Shown piece after piece: positions 1 to 22,345 of a stretch of 64,000 nucleotides of DNA (position 1 is its first letter; the number at the start of each line of letters is the position of its first letter). This DNA comes from Lutraria lutraria (Eukaryota; Mollusca; Bivalvia; Venerida; Mactridae), in the NCBI GenBank assembly GCA_964023205.1, contig OZ026835.1, forward strand, positions 38,041,083 through 38,105,082, written 5' to 3'. The translations under genes and the position numbers were made by a program. The notes beneath the pieces were generated by a model. It saw only the letters and a program-made list of their open reading frames with translations. It made no database searches and was not told the origin of the DNA.

Positions 1-41
1 TCTACCTATAACGTTTTGTTATAGTTGTTCTTGTTTTATAT

Positions 42-446
42 AATGTCTCCCTCATAGAGGGGGAGACATATTGATTTTACTCCTGTTAATTGGTTGGTTG
101 GTTCATTGGTTGGTTATTTGGTCTGTCCATATTTTGTGTCAGGGCCATAACTTAAAAGTCTCTTTGACAATAGTGAGATAACTTGGCACAATAACTCAAC
201 AGCATAAGAAGGTGTGTCACACACAACAGCCAGCTCCCTAGGTTCAAGGTCACACTTAGAGGTTGAATAGTTTGTCTGTCAATATTTTGTGTCTGGGCCA
301 TAATTTGGAAGTGTAAAATTCCTCACCACTATCAAACAATGTTTTGCATGCAACATTCCCTGGTTTAAAGTCAATGTCATGTCATTTACAGCTAACTCTT
401 AGCTGAAGTGGAGAAGACATGTTTTTTTCCGAAAACAAACATCTAG
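42..446. repeat. Helitron-like short repeat with 5' hairpin
   Basis: It begins with a short palindrome (TCTCCCTC, then GAGGGGGAGA) and ends at CTAG followed by a T run. The interior has the GGTCA-rich style of the other dispersed repeats in this window. The 3' end CTAG|TTT matches the Helitron rule CTRR|T, but no Helitron protein is present, so class membership is inferred. Confidence 0.45.
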
Positions 447-449
447 TTT

Positions 450-1137
450 TTTGTTTAATTTTATCTGTAGATTTATTCCATAAGAAACTGAAAAATAAAA
501 TTTGGATGTATTTTATGATATGAGGAGTAGGATTAGGAGGTTTAATAATAAAATCGTTTATTTTTGGTAATGTAAGAGATTTAATAACATCATTTTACCC
601 AAGGAGGTTAAAATTCCTTTAGACCACACTGCAAAGAGCATTTTAATTTCATCAATTTTCGATTCTTCATTGGTTAAAGTGATATTCTTTAAATCTAATG
701 TAAATGTAATTCCTAGTAGTTTAAATTGTTCCTTCTCCCAGGACATAAAACCATGTCACTATTTTTCTTAGAGCCAATCCTGGCCCCGAGGTTATAAAAC
801 TTGAGAACAGTCTCCAAGCTCAATGGTCAATTCCAATCTCAAAGTATTATGGTTGAAAACAAAGAGCAGATTAATGTTAAAACTTAAAATACATAATCAG
901 ATCAATTATTCTGTCAGACGAAGGAGTCAATAGTAGCCTTATTGTCTGACCACAATTAACTAAGCACCATTAAAAGACAAATCATGAGTTTTGAACTCGG
1001 AGTCTGATCTCAAGTTTTATAACCTTGGGGCCAGACTCCCATGCTTTTGTCTATATTAGCATATTTTAGCATGTGTGTCGTATCGTCAGCATATTGTGAT
1101 ATTAAAAATTTATAACCATTTTTTAGTTTGATCCTTT
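450..1137 (-). pseudogene. Degenerate non-LTR retrotransposon reverse transcriptase fragment
   Basis: On the minus strand, near 1110-1060, the translation reads LISQYADDTTHML, containing the reverse-transcriptase YADD catalytic box. Downstream, 746-558 gives FKLLGITF and, further on, a WSKGILTSLGK segment, typical of the thumb region of L1/Tx1/Nimb-like LINEs. The frame is broken repeatedly. Between the two parts (781-1033) lies an inverted repeat of about 45 bp per arm. It may be an inserted MITE or an inverted duplication of the RT segment itself, because the arm translates as LKFYNLGA, which resembles that part of RT. The fragment is dead; the clade is uncertain. Confidence 0.55.
781..1033. 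repeat. Inverted repeat inside LINE fragment
   Basis: Arms at about 781-825 and 988-1033 are near-perfect reverse complements sharing GGTTATAAAACTTGAGA. It interrupts the reverse-transcriptase relic. MITE insertion and local inverted duplication are both possible. Confidence 0.6.
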
Positions 1138-3191
1138 TTTAGCTCACCAGAGCACAAAGTGCTCAAGGTGAGCTATTGTGATCGTGTGTTAATGTCCGTC
1201 GTCTGTCCGTCAACAATTGCTTTAAACAACATCTCCTTCTTAAGCAGTTTGCCAATTTCAACGAAAGTTTACAGGGATGTTCCTTGCATCAGGGTCTTTC
1301 AATTGAGTGGTCTGGACTCGTGCTCTTCAGGCGCTTAATTCTGTATAAACATCAAGTTGTGCTGTCGATACATATCGGAGAGCTTTTTTCACGTGTGTAT
1401 AGAGAACACACAAATTTTCTATTTCCATTTAGTCAAAAACAAGAAATCAAAAATTTAAAATAAAATCATGAATTAACGGAGTATTGATCTTTCTAAAATG
1501 TGTTGCAAGCATTTCAGCGATAGATGATTATTAAAGACGGAATCACTTACTAAAAATAGTAAAATCCATAACAACTGGTCAAACTCAATATGGCGACTTC
1601 GTCAAAAAGGGTCAAATTCATGTATCATTATTTCTTAGCATCGGAATCAATATGAAAAAGTAACTGCATGATTTACTTCAACAACCTTTAAAAGACATGA
1701 AATTAATCCCGACTACATCACTCTATAACTTAAAAGGGTTTATTTACTTACGAAAAATACACGCTTTGCGACAACAATCTAGATCTGGGCTTGAAACGAG
1801 TTTTCGTCCATTTATGTACCGTCGGATTTGAACATAAATAAAAGGATTTTGTCCTAAGAAATTGGTCAAATTAGAAGGAGATACTTACAATCTAACTTTT
1901 CGTGGAGCTCTACACCAATAAAATTATTAGTAATTTGTGAATATTTGGGTATCTATTTCAATGCGATCTTCACCGTTTCACAATGACGGCCATCTTGCGC
2001 GCGATCATGTGATCGCTACACAACGCTTCAGACCCTTCTATTTGAGTGACCCTGCTTGCATGAAGCTCTGCCGAAGTTTTTCAATTTTTTTTAATTTCAT
2101 TAAAAACTCTGGTTGCCATGGCAACCATTAGGAAAAACTTCAAAAATCTTCTTGTCCAAAACAACTGGGCCTAGAGTTTAGATATTTGGTGTGTAGCATT
2201 GTCTAGTGGACCTCGACCAAATTTGTTCAAGTCAAAATTGCCTCTGCCCCAGGGGTAACTTGATTTTACATAGACTTCTATAATAAGGGAAATTTTAAAA
2301 ATCTTCTTGTCAGAAACAACAATGCCTAGAGCTTAGATATTTGGTGTGTAGCATTGACTAGTGGACCTCTACAGAGTTTGTTCAAATTATTGCCCTTGGG
2401 TCAAAATTGGCCCCGCCCCGGGTTTACTCTATTTTATATAGGAAAATTTTTAAAAATCTTCTTTTCCCCAGAGCTAAGATATTTGGTGTGTAGCATTGTC
2501 TAGTGGACCTCTACAGAGTTTGTTCAAATTATTGCCCTTGGGTCAAAATTGGCCCCGCCCCGGGTTTACTCTATTTTATATAGGAAAATTTTTTAAAATC
2601 TTCTTTTCCCCAGAGCTAAGATATTTGGTGTGTAGCAATGTCTAGTGGACCTCTACAGAGTTTGTTCAAATTATTGCCCTTGGGTCAAAATTGGCCCAGC
2701 GCCAGGTTTTACTCTATTTCATATAGGTTTATATAGGAAAATTTTTAAAATCTTCTTGTCTGAAACCACAAGGCCTAGAGCTAAGATACTTGGTATGTAG
2801 TATTGTCTAGTGGACCTCTATCAAGTTTGTTCAAATTATCGCCCTGGGGTAAAAATTGGCCTTGCCCCGGGGGTCACTTGATCTATGTAGGCTTATATTG
2901 GAGAATTTCAAAAATCTTCTAGCAGAAACTACCTTGCCTAGTTTTAAGATATTTAGTGTTAAAAATCGTCCTGTCGGAAACTACAATGCCTAGAGCTTAT
3001 AGATATTTCAGATGTAGCATTATCTAGTGGACCTCTGTCAAGTTTATTCAATTGATGGCCCTGGGTCAAGAATGGCCCAGCCCGGGTAACTTGATTTATA
3101 AAGAGTCATATATAGGAAAATGGTGAAAATGTTCTTCTCTAAAGATCATTTTACTGGTGAGCGATATAGGGCCATCATGGCCCTCTTGTTT
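1137..3191 (+). repeat. Pearl/Helentron-like element, core type 2
   Basis: The 5' end is a T run followed by a long palindrome (AGCTCACC, GAGCAC, GTGCTC, AGGTGAGCT). The 3' end is a GGGCCATCATGGCCC hairpin followed by CTCTTGTTT. The interior has degenerate tandem units of about 142-165 bp marked by TCTAGTGGACCTC (at 2201, 2356, 2498, 2640, 2805 and 3021). A hAT-like element is inserted at 1290-2054. The architecture matches bivalve pearl elements and Drosophila DINE-TR, which are attributed to Helitron/Helentron. No protein is encoded. Confidence 0.65.
1290..2054. mobile_element. hAT-like non-autonomous DNA transposon
   Basis: The termini are CAGGGTC and GACCCTG. They are flanked by an exact 7-bp direct repeat, cttgcat, at 1283-1289 and 2055-2061. 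The surrounding repeat reads through once the insert is removed, as judged from related copies near 22960 and 48760. CAGGG ends and a 7-8 bp duplication fit hAT. A longer relative at 59360-62130 shares its left end and 3' half, so this copy looks like an internal-deletion derivative. There is no intact transposase ORF. Confidence 0.7.
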
Positions 3192-3362
3192 GTATAAATG
3201 TACATATTTTCTATTAGGTCATAATTATCTTCAAATAAATTCTTTCTGTAATGTCCCTTGTTATTCTTCAGTAATGTTTGTTGTTTTAAAAAAAGAATGA
3301 TTATATTATGTTGCATGCCTAATTTGACTTGACATTAATTTTCTTACTAATGTTCACTTCAG

Positions 3363-13140
<9,778 letters not shown>

Positions 13141-14690
13141 TTATTCTAATAGGATGAGATGAATGTCTAAATACGAATGATTCATGTCTGTAATTCAACC
13201 TTTGAATAGATCTAACACTTATTTTTCATTCAGTCAGATTTTTGTGAAGTGTTGCCAAGGAAGTAGAAACCTTTTTTAGAACTAGGGTGTGATTACAAAA
13301 AATATTACGGGGCATATAGTACTGTTGAAAGTCAGATTGAATAGTGCTGCTTACATACACAGATAAGTTCTGTGTTATTGTTTTGACAGTTTTCCTGATG
13401 TGTTTGCACCAATGTTCTTGTCGCTGTAGAAATCCTTGATTGGTAAGGTTGATTGTGTTCTAAGTAGATACATTACAGAGGACAGACCTAATGGCTGCAT
13501 CTGAAGGTCGGAAATATTTGTGAACAGTTAAGACTGGTTACATAAACTTCAAGGAAAGTGATTTATAATGTGTTCAGGGAGTTGTGATTGGTGTACCGAC
13601 AATGGGAAATATTTAATCATTGTACAAATGCTTCATACTAATGACAATTGTGTTCAGTGCCCAAATGTGTTTTATTATGTATGAATATACTATTGTCACG
13701 TATTTCGTCAGTTAATATGAACTAAAACTTGTCTGTCTTGTTGTAAACAATTATTATATGACTTATGTTGAGCTTCCTTGTTAGAGTTTAAATACCTGGT
13801 CATGCTATTTACTGATGTGTCATAATGTGGCAATTTTTTCTTTAATAATTGAGCATATAATCCATTGAAGTAAATGAATGCTGACTCAATTTCTAGTGTT
13901 GTTTTAACTGTCAAAGACCGATTCATTCCACAGAATAACAAAAAATTGGTTATTTGCAGTTTTCCAACAAACCCTTATTGGTACAGTGTATAATACTGAT
14001 AGTTTATCTATTGATACTGATAAGTCATCTACTGGTTACACTTTATGAATGACATACATTGAATGCAGTTATATTTCTATGTGGTAATGTGTAAACACAG
14101 TGGCTTTAGTTTTATAGTGTTTTTCATTACCTGAGGCCCCGAGGCCGCTGGTATATTAAAATGTGTTCAGTGATTTGCCTATGGGTGATCAGTCTGGCTT
14201 TCGTGTTTAAGTTTAAAGTAGCATTTTGTAAGAATGTCGAGAACCAGACTAATTCAATCTCCAGTCTGGCTTTCATATTCAAGTTTATAGCACCATTCTG
14301 TAAGAATGTCAAGAACCAGACAAATGCAGTATTTTGAAGCAATTGAGAACAATTCTTTTTAAGTATGGATATTTTTCATGATAAGCAGTATATAGCCTGT
14401 AGATTTAATCTAGTTTTTAAATCCTAAACAAAAAAAAGATTCACTCCTGTCGCAGTTATTGTTTCATCTCATCTATAGAAAACTATTTGACTTGTTACTT
14501 CACTGTATTGCAATACATATCGCAATATGGGTTGACTGTATTGCAATACATATCGCAATATGGGTTGACTGTATTGCAATATATCACAATATGGGTTATG
14601 CCATATCGTTGCACCCCTATGACAGATAGATGCCTTGGAATGAATGGAAGCTGGCGAAATTTTGTGTATAAAATAAATAAAAGTCCAATG
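13141..14690 (+). other. Probable FGFR-like 3' UTR and downstream sequence
   Basis: No coding sequence is seen. AATAAA signals at 14672-14681 could end a 1.5 kb 3' UTR. A hAT-type end (CGTTGCACCCCTA, ending 14619) shows that a transposon relic overlaps, so the true polyadenylation site is unknown. Confidence 0.3.
14503..14598. repeat. 37-bp tandem repeat, about 2.6 copies
   Basis: The unit contains TATTGCAATACATATCGCAA and the copies are nearly identical. It abuts a hAT-type terminal sequence at 14600-14619, so it is probably the interior of that relic. Confidence 0.7.
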
Positions 14691-14699
14691 GTGTCATAA

Positions 14700-15609
14700 G
14701 TCATTTTGAAATCATTGATTTGCATGCACCGACAACCAGTCATTGAGTTACTTTTTCTTCTCTTTGTCAGTATTGATATATTTTTAATAATGTTCTTATA
14801 ATCTAAGCAAGATAGTTCATCATTTGTAAATTTGTTTTAACTTTTAAATTTGTTATTTCTTTACGTCTGTGATTCCAAATAATTCTTCCAAATTCCAAAC
14901 TGATTCTTGAATGGCCAATTATCCAAATGTTGGTAAAATTGTCTGCTGTTACATGGCACAAATAATTTAAGTGCCATGGACGGTGAGCTATTTAGATGGC
15001 ACCTGGGATCACTTGAATTTACATGTGCTTATACAGGGAAAACTTTAAAAAATCTCATCTGAAACAATTTAACAGTATAATAGTTAGGCTTTACTTTGTA
15101 ATGTTTATCATAGTGTTAAGGTTAGCCATCTATCATTGGTATAATTGAGAATTGCACAATTAATTTTGTTTCATGAAAGGTATTATGTAATGCATCTATT
15201 CATCATGGGAGTTTTGAGAAATTTAATTATACTGGAGTCACCTTGCCCATGCGTAAATCAGTCCGGACCTACAACTCTGTTGATTCTGATTGGCAGAAAT
15301 GTTTATTTAAATGTGGGAATGTCTCCCTTGCAAGTTTCAGTTCCATATATAGAAGGTCATCATCACAATAAGAGTTAAAAGGGTAAAAAACCAGTACTTT
15401 GTTTTGTTTCTGCTCATAACTGTGTCATCTGTGGGTGGATTTCTGAAATATTTGGCAGAAATGTTCACCAATGTGTGGTGTTGTGTTTTTTTCATAGGCA
15501 TGAGTCCATGCCTCCAAGTTCACACTAAGCGGTTGAAAAAGTTCATAAATTTTACGGACAACTGACATGTTCTTGAGGGTCATGGGTTCAAACCCCACTG
15601 GAACCATTC
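14700..15609. other. Intergenic, no gene seen
   Basis: AT-rich sequence with fragments of the dispersed repeats near 15390-15600. A tRNA B-box-like motif (GGGTTCAAACCCCACT near 15583) suggests a SINE remnant. No supported ORF. Confidence 0.3.
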
Positions 15610-16993
15610 TTTTTAAGCTCACATGTCACAAAGTGACAGGGTGAACTTTTCTGATCAGTCATTGTCCGGCATCGTGCGTTGTCAAACTTTACCTTGTGAA
15701 CACACTAGAGGTCACATTTTTAGCTCAATTTTAGCAAAACTGGGTCAGAATGTTAATATCGACAAAATCTCGGACTAGTTTGATATTGGGCCATTTTGGG
15801 GTCAAAACCTAGGTCACCAGGGCCAAATAAGGGAAAACCTTGTGAACACTTTAGAAATCACTGTTTTGATTTGATCTTCATGAAACTTTGTCAGAATGTT
15901 TATTTCAATAATATGTAGGTCAATTTTGATAAGGGTCATTTCCGGTCAAAAACTAGGTCACTAGGGCAAATTGCTGGAAGACCTTGTGAACACTCAAGAA
16001 GTCACTGTTTGTCTTTATAAATCTTGAATGAGTCCGAACATGGGTCATCTTGGGTCAAAAACAAGGTCGCTAGGTCAGATCTTATGAAAAACCATGTTAA
16101 CACTGTAGATTTAACAGTTATAATTGGATCTTCACCAAACTTTCTCAAATTGTATGTTTTAATGTTGTAACAGTCAAGTACAAATATGGGTCATCTGGGG
16201 TCAATAATTAGGTCACCAGGTCAAATCTTAGGAAAACATTGTTAACACTGTAGATGTCACAGTTTTAATTGGAACATCACCAAACCAGAATGTTTGCCTC
16301 AGTGATATGAGCGTCAGAGTTGAACATGGGTCAGCCGGGGTCAAAAACTAGGTCACCAGGTCAAATCTTAGGTAAAAATCTTGTAGAAGCTCTAAATTCG
16401 TTGTTTTAATTGTCAGATTGTTCAACTTGATGATATTAAGGACAAGCTCAAATATGGGTAACCTAGGGTCAAAAACTAGGTCACGAGGTCAAATCTTAAG
16501 AAAACTTCGTTAACACTGTAGATGTCACAGTTTTGATTTGATCATCACCAAACCTTGTCAGAATGTTTGCCACAATGATATGTGGGCCAAAGTTGAACAT
16601 GGGTCAGCCTGGGTCAAAATGTAGGTCACCAGGTCAAATTTTAGGAAAACCTTATTAACACTGTAGATGTCAAATTTTGATTGTATCTTCACAAAACGTT
16701 GTCAGAATGTTGTCTTAATGATATGTAAGACATATTCGAACATAGTTCGTCCGGGATCAAAAACTAGGTCATGAGGTCAAATCTTAGGAAAACTTTGTCT
16801 ATGCTGTAGTTTTCATGGTTTTGATTGGATCTTCACCATATTTTGTCAGAATGTTTGTCTTATTTATATTTAGGACAAGTTCTGACATGGGTCATCTGGG
16901 GTCAAAAACTAGGTCACCGGATCAAAACAATGTTTTAATGAGTGAACAGTGAATGTCATGTGAGCGATATAGGGCCATCTTGGCCCTCTTGTT
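15610..16993 (+). repeat. Pearl/Helentron-like element, core type 1 (copy c)
   Basis: It runs from TTTTTAAGCTCACATGTCAC to GGGCCATCTTGGCCC + TCTTGTTT. The core has about nine diverged 145-bp units of the GGTCAAAAACTAGGTCAC type, making it the longest copy in the window. Confidence 0.65.
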
Positions 16994-17269
16994 TTAGTTT
17001 TAGGTAATGTTTGGTATTTTTTTAAAAATTATACAGTAATATGGAGGAAAATCAGAATAATTTGTAACATTTATAGAATTCATACATGATTAATTTAACG
17101 AAAATCAAGTGTAGACATTATACACACATAATAGTTAATTTTGAGAACATTTCAGGTGTTCCCAGCTTTAGTTTTTATCTTGCAGCTAAGCGAAGATATT
17201 TGCTATTTGCTTCATTTTTATCCCACGCCAAAGGTAGAGCTAGGGATATTGTTTTGGCATTGTCCGTTC

Positions 17270-20200
17270 TAGGGTGGCCACGGACTCTGGAAATCAGGGA
17301 AAAAGATGAAATAAAATTCCCTGTAGGGAATTTGAAAATTTTGAGAATGTCAGGGAATAATCAGGAAATTCTTCAAAAAGATACTTAGGAAATTATTGGC
17401 TAATGATGGTTTTTGTTCTCATGATTATGATAACAAATTTTCACTATTGACATCAGTATTTCTTTATGCAGTCTTAAATGTGATTAAAACTTGTAAGTTG
17501 TAATAGTGATTGTTTCAATAATAAATATAAAAAGCCAAGTTAACATCGACAGAAGAGAAGGTAAAATAAAAGCTGAGCAACCATTGCTCTGCAGAACTCA
17601 AACTAAACATTTTTCAAATTTTGATACATAAATGCAGTTCAAATGTTGCTGAATTAACTACTTCACATAAGTTTTGTGTTTGTTTGATCAAAAGATGCAA
17701 CTGATTCTAATTTAGATTTTAGGATGATTTTTATTCATTTCAGTTTGTGTATAATTTATTTCATTATACTCTCCAAGAGTTAACTATGGTACATGAAAAT
17801 AATATAGTACACTTGGAAAAAAGTACATGTATTGCAACACCTTAAATTTTATTGGCAATATTTTAACATTGACTACATGACATTTACATAACAAGATGTG
17901 ATGTTTATGTTTTGTGAATGGAATGAAGGTTGGCAGTAACTAAAATAACAAAAGCGAATTCAGAAATCTGAGATTTAATTGTTTTATTTGAAAGGTAAAT
18001 ATTTTGCTGTGTGACAACAATGCTTCGAGATTACTGTCATACTATCCCCTACAAAATTAATGTCACTATGTATTAATAACATAGCACAGTGTCAATATCT
18101 GATGTATCCTCAATCTACTGGAACAGCACAGTGTCAATATCTGATGTATCCTCAATCTACTGGTATAGCACAGTGTCAATATCTGGTTTATCTTCCATCT
18201 ACTGGAATAACACAGTGTCAATATCTGATGTATACTCAATTTACTGGAATAGCACAGTGTCAATATCTGGTGTATCCTCAATCTATTGGAATAGCACAGT
18301 GTCAATATCTGATGTATCCTTAATCTACTGGAATAAAACAGTGTCAATATCTGATGTATCCTCAATCTACTGGAATAGCACAGTGTCAATATCTGGTGTA
18401 TCCTCAATCTACTGGTATAGCACAGTGTCAATATCTGGTGTATCCTCAATCTACTGGTATAGCACAGTGTCAATATCTGGTGTATCCTCCATCTACTGGA
18501 ATAACACAGTGTCAATATCTGATGTATCCTCAATCTACTGGAATATCACAGTGTCATTATCTGGTGTATCCTCAATCTACTGGAATAGCACAGTGTCAAT
18601 ATCTGGTGTATACTCAATCTATAGGAATAACACAGTGTCAGTATCTGATGTATACTCAATCTACTGGAATAGCACAGTGTCAATATCTGATGTATCCTCA
18701 ATCTACTGGAATAGCACAGTGTCAATATCTGATGTATACTCAATCTATTGGAATAACACAGTGTCAGTATCTGATGTATACTCAATCTACTGGAATAACA
18801 CAGTGTCAATATCTGATGTATCCTCAATCTACTGGAATAGCACAGTGTCAATATCTGATGTATCCTCAATCTACTGGAATAGCACAGTGTCAATATCTGG
18901 TGTATACTCAATCTATTGGAATAACACAGTGTCAGTATCTGATGTATACTCAATCTACTGGAATAGCACAGTGTCAATATCTGATGTATCCTCAATCTAC
19001 TGGAATAACACAGTGTCATTATCTGATGTATCCTCAATCTACTGGAATAACACAGTGTCAATATCTGATGTATCCTCAATCTACTGGAATAGCACAGTGT
19101 CAATATCTGATGTATCCTCAATCTACTGGAATAACACAGTGTCATTATCTGATGTATCCTCAATCTACTGGAATAACACAGTGTTATTATCTGATGTATC
19201 CTCAATCTACTGGAATAACACAGTGTCATTATCTGATGTATCCTCAATCTACTGGAATAGCACAGTGTCAATATCTGATGTATCCTCAATCTACTGGAAT
19301 AGCACAGTGTCAATATCTGGTGTATACTCAATCTATTGGAATAACACAGTGTCAGTATCTGATGTATACTCAATTTACTGGAATAGCACAGTGTCAATAT
19401 CTGATGTATCCTCAATCTACTGGAATAACACAGTGTCATTATCTGATGTATCCTCAATCTACTGGAATAACACAGTGTCAATATCTGATGTATCCTCAAT
19501 CTACTGGTATAGCACAGTGTCAATATCTGATGTATCCTCAATCTACTGGAATAACACAGTGTCAATATCTGATGTATCCTCAATCTACTGGAATAGCACA
19601 GTGTCAATATCTGATGTATCCTCAATCTACTGGAATAACACAGTGTCATTATCTGATGTATCCTCAATCTACTGGAATAACACAGTGTCATTATCTGATG
19701 TATCCTCAATCTACTGGAATAACACAGCGTCAATATCTGGTGTATCCTCAATCTACTGGAATAACACAGCGTCAATATCTGGTGTATCCTCAATCTACTG
19801 GAACAACACAGTGTCATTATCTGATGTATCCTCAATCTACTGGAATAACACAGCGTCAATATCTGGTGTATCCTCAATCTACTGGAACAACACAGTGTCA
19901 TTATCTGATGTATCCTCAATCTACTGGAATAACACAGCGTCAATATCTGGTGTATCCTCAATCTACTGGAACAACACAGTGTCATTATCTGATGTATCCT
20001 CAATCTACTGGAATAACACAGTGTCAATATCTGGTGTATCCTCAATCTACTGGAACAACACAGTGTCATTATCTGATGTATCCTCAATCTACTGGAATAA
20101 CACAGCGTCAATATCTGGTGTATCCTCAATCTACTGGAATAACACAGCGTCAATATCTGGTGTATCCTCAATCTACTGGAATAACACAGCGTCAATATCT

Positions 20201-21460
20201 GGTGTATCCTCAATCTACTGGAATAACACAGCGTCAATATCTGGTGTATCCTCAATCTACTGGAATAACACAGCGTCAATATCTGGTGTATCCTCAATCT
20301 ACTGGAATAACACAGCGTCAATATCTGGTGTATCCTCAATCTACTGGAATAACACAGTGTCATTATCTGATGTATCCTCAATCTACTGGAATAACACAGC
20401 GTCAATATCTGGTGTATCCTCAATCTACTGGAATAACACAGTGTAATTATCTGATGTATCCTCAATCTACTGGAATAACACAGCGTCAATATCTGGTGTA
20501 TCCTCAATCTACTGGAATAACACAGCGTAATTATCTGATGTATCCTCAATCTACTGGAATAACACAGCGTCAATATCTGGTGTATCCTCAATCTACTGGA
20601 ATAACACAGCGTCAATATCTGGTGTATCCTCAATCTACTGGAATAGCACAGTGTCAATATCTGATGTATCCTCAATCTACTGGAATAACACAGCGTCAAT
20701 ATCTGGTGTATCCTCAATCTACTGGAATAACACAGTGTAATTATCTGATGTATCCTCAATCTACTGGAATAACACAGTGTAATTATCTGATGTATCCTCA
20801 ATCTACTGGAATAACACAGTGTAATTATCTGATGTATCCTCAATCTACTGGAATAACATCCTGAATTCTCCTTCTCATTGTTGATTATGTCGTTAATACA
20901 ATCGGTTCCATGATTCTGGAAATTCGCTCTAATTCGGCAAATTATTTGAACATATTTTAATAGCTTTTTCCCATTTATGCATGTAATATCCCAAACATAT
21001 ACAACACATTTTGGGAGGTCCCATAATTTATTACTAACAAAGAACACAGATAATTTTTCTAGTCATTGAACTTCAATAACATTATATTGAAAGTTGGTGT
21101 CTGACATGTGTGGGTAACATGTCTTTCATGATTGTGCACAATTTGCCATGTGTATATTTGATGTGAATGATCAGTTGAATAGGCAGTTTGCAAAGTGCTT
21201 TTAAATTTGATATTATCTATATTCTTCTATTCATTAATGTCAGAATGCAGCGTTTTGTTTTAATAAAATGTATGGTAAGTACATATTTGACTGCATGTCA
21301 ATATTTGAAAATGTCTAGTTGTAAGGGGTGGTTAGAGGCTATATATATACTTTATTGTGTTAGCTACTGGCTCAACAAGTGATCAGGGATAAAACTTTTG
21401 GTCAGGGAAAATTCAGAGGAAGATCAGGGAATTTACTTTTGGATTTCTGTGGCCACCCTG
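17270..21460. mobile_element. DNA transposon relic with TIRs TAGGGTGGCCAC / CAGGGTGGCCAC
   Basis: The ends are TAGGGTGGCCACGG and, inverted, CAGGGTGGCCACAG. Both subterminal regions carry repeated 'cagggaa' motifs. CAGGGTGGCCAC-type ends suggest hAT. No clean target duplication is visible, so the boundaries are less sure. The 42-bp minisatellite occupies two-thirds of the element. No transposase is recognised. Confidence 0.5.
18085..20860. repeat. 42-bp minisatellite, about 66 copies
   Basis: The unit is 42 bp, with core motif AGTGTCAATATCTGATGTAT. Because 42 is a multiple of 3 and the unit lacks stops in several frames, both strands are open for about 785-836 codons (18089-20446 and 18354-20864 on plus, 18546-21047 on minus). 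Variants (cagTgt/cagCgt, gtAtcc/gtAtac, cAat/cTtt) are arranged in blocks, and a multi-unit block with 'tatactcaatctattgg' recurs at about 18604, 18729, 18903 and 19321, showing higher-order duplication. The 3' third is the most homogeneous. There is no start context, splice site or non-repetitive coding flank, so I call it a satellite and not a gene. Confidence 0.9.
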
Positions 21461-21914
21461 CGTCAAACTGTTAGTTTGTTCGTCCATCTGTCCGTCCTTC
21501 CATCCCAATTTTTTGTCAGGAACATAACTTGAATACTGTCTAAGGTATTGACAAAAATACTTGTCCAGGGATATCAGTCTGACGAATTTTCTTGTTATAT
21601 TTTCATGTTATGCATAGAAATCAAGCTCAGTTTATGTTAAGTTCTTCAAAAGACCTTTCCGATGATATATGGTTTTACATGTCCATCGTGATAAATGATT
21701 TGTGCAGAAGGCTACAAAGGGCTAAAATAATGTTTTTTGCACGTTATGCTGTTGCACATAAAATTTTAACGCTGTGTAATTTTAGAACATATATATAGAC
21801 AGTAGTATTGAATGTGTGATGTTATTCTGATGCTGAAGTTATTATAGACTTTGGATTTTACGGAGTGTAAATTGAGAAACTATTTTTGAAAATATGCTAA
21901 AAACTGCTTTTTGC
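21461..21914. other. Intergenic, no gene seen
   Basis: AT-rich sequence after the minisatellite-bearing element. A GTCCGTCC stretch near 21480 resembles the start of a dispersed repeat. No supported ORF. Confidence 0.3.
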
Positions 21915-22345
21915 ATTTAGCTCACCTGAGCACGTAGTGCTTGGAGAGCTATTAGTATCAATCAGCATCCGTCCTCCACAATTGGGGTTGTTAACACTCT
22001 AATGGTCACAGTTTTGATTGGATCTTCATCAAACTTGTTCAGAATGTTGGTCTTAATAATATTTTGGACAAGATCGAACATAGGTCATCTAGGGTCATAA
22101 ATTAGAACACCAGGTCAAAAGTCAGGAAAACCTTATTAACACTCTAGAGGTCACAGTTTTAATTGGATCTTCATCAAACGTTGTCAAAATGATTGTCTTA
22201 ATGATATCTTGGACAAGTTTGAACTCGGGTTGTCTAGGGTCAAATATAAGGTCACGGGGTCAAATCTCAGGAAAACCTTTTTAACACTCCAAGATTGGAT
22301 CTTCATCAAGCCTTGTCAGAATATTGCCCTAGTGATATCTTGTAT
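21915..22345 (+). repeat. Pearl/Helentron-like element, 5' part only
   Basis: The 5' palindrome AGCTCACCTGAGCACGTAGTGC is followed by about 2.5 core units of type 1. The 3' hairpin is missing, so the copy is truncated. Confidence 0.55.

Noticed and set aside
18085..20860. Possible CRISPR-like regular array
   Set aside because: Units are contiguous without unique spacers, in a eukaryotic genome.
18089..20864. Two plus-strand and one minus-strand ORFs of about 785-836 codons
   Set aside because: They are translations of a 42-bp minisatellite in three frames, with no promoter, splice sites or unique coding flanks.
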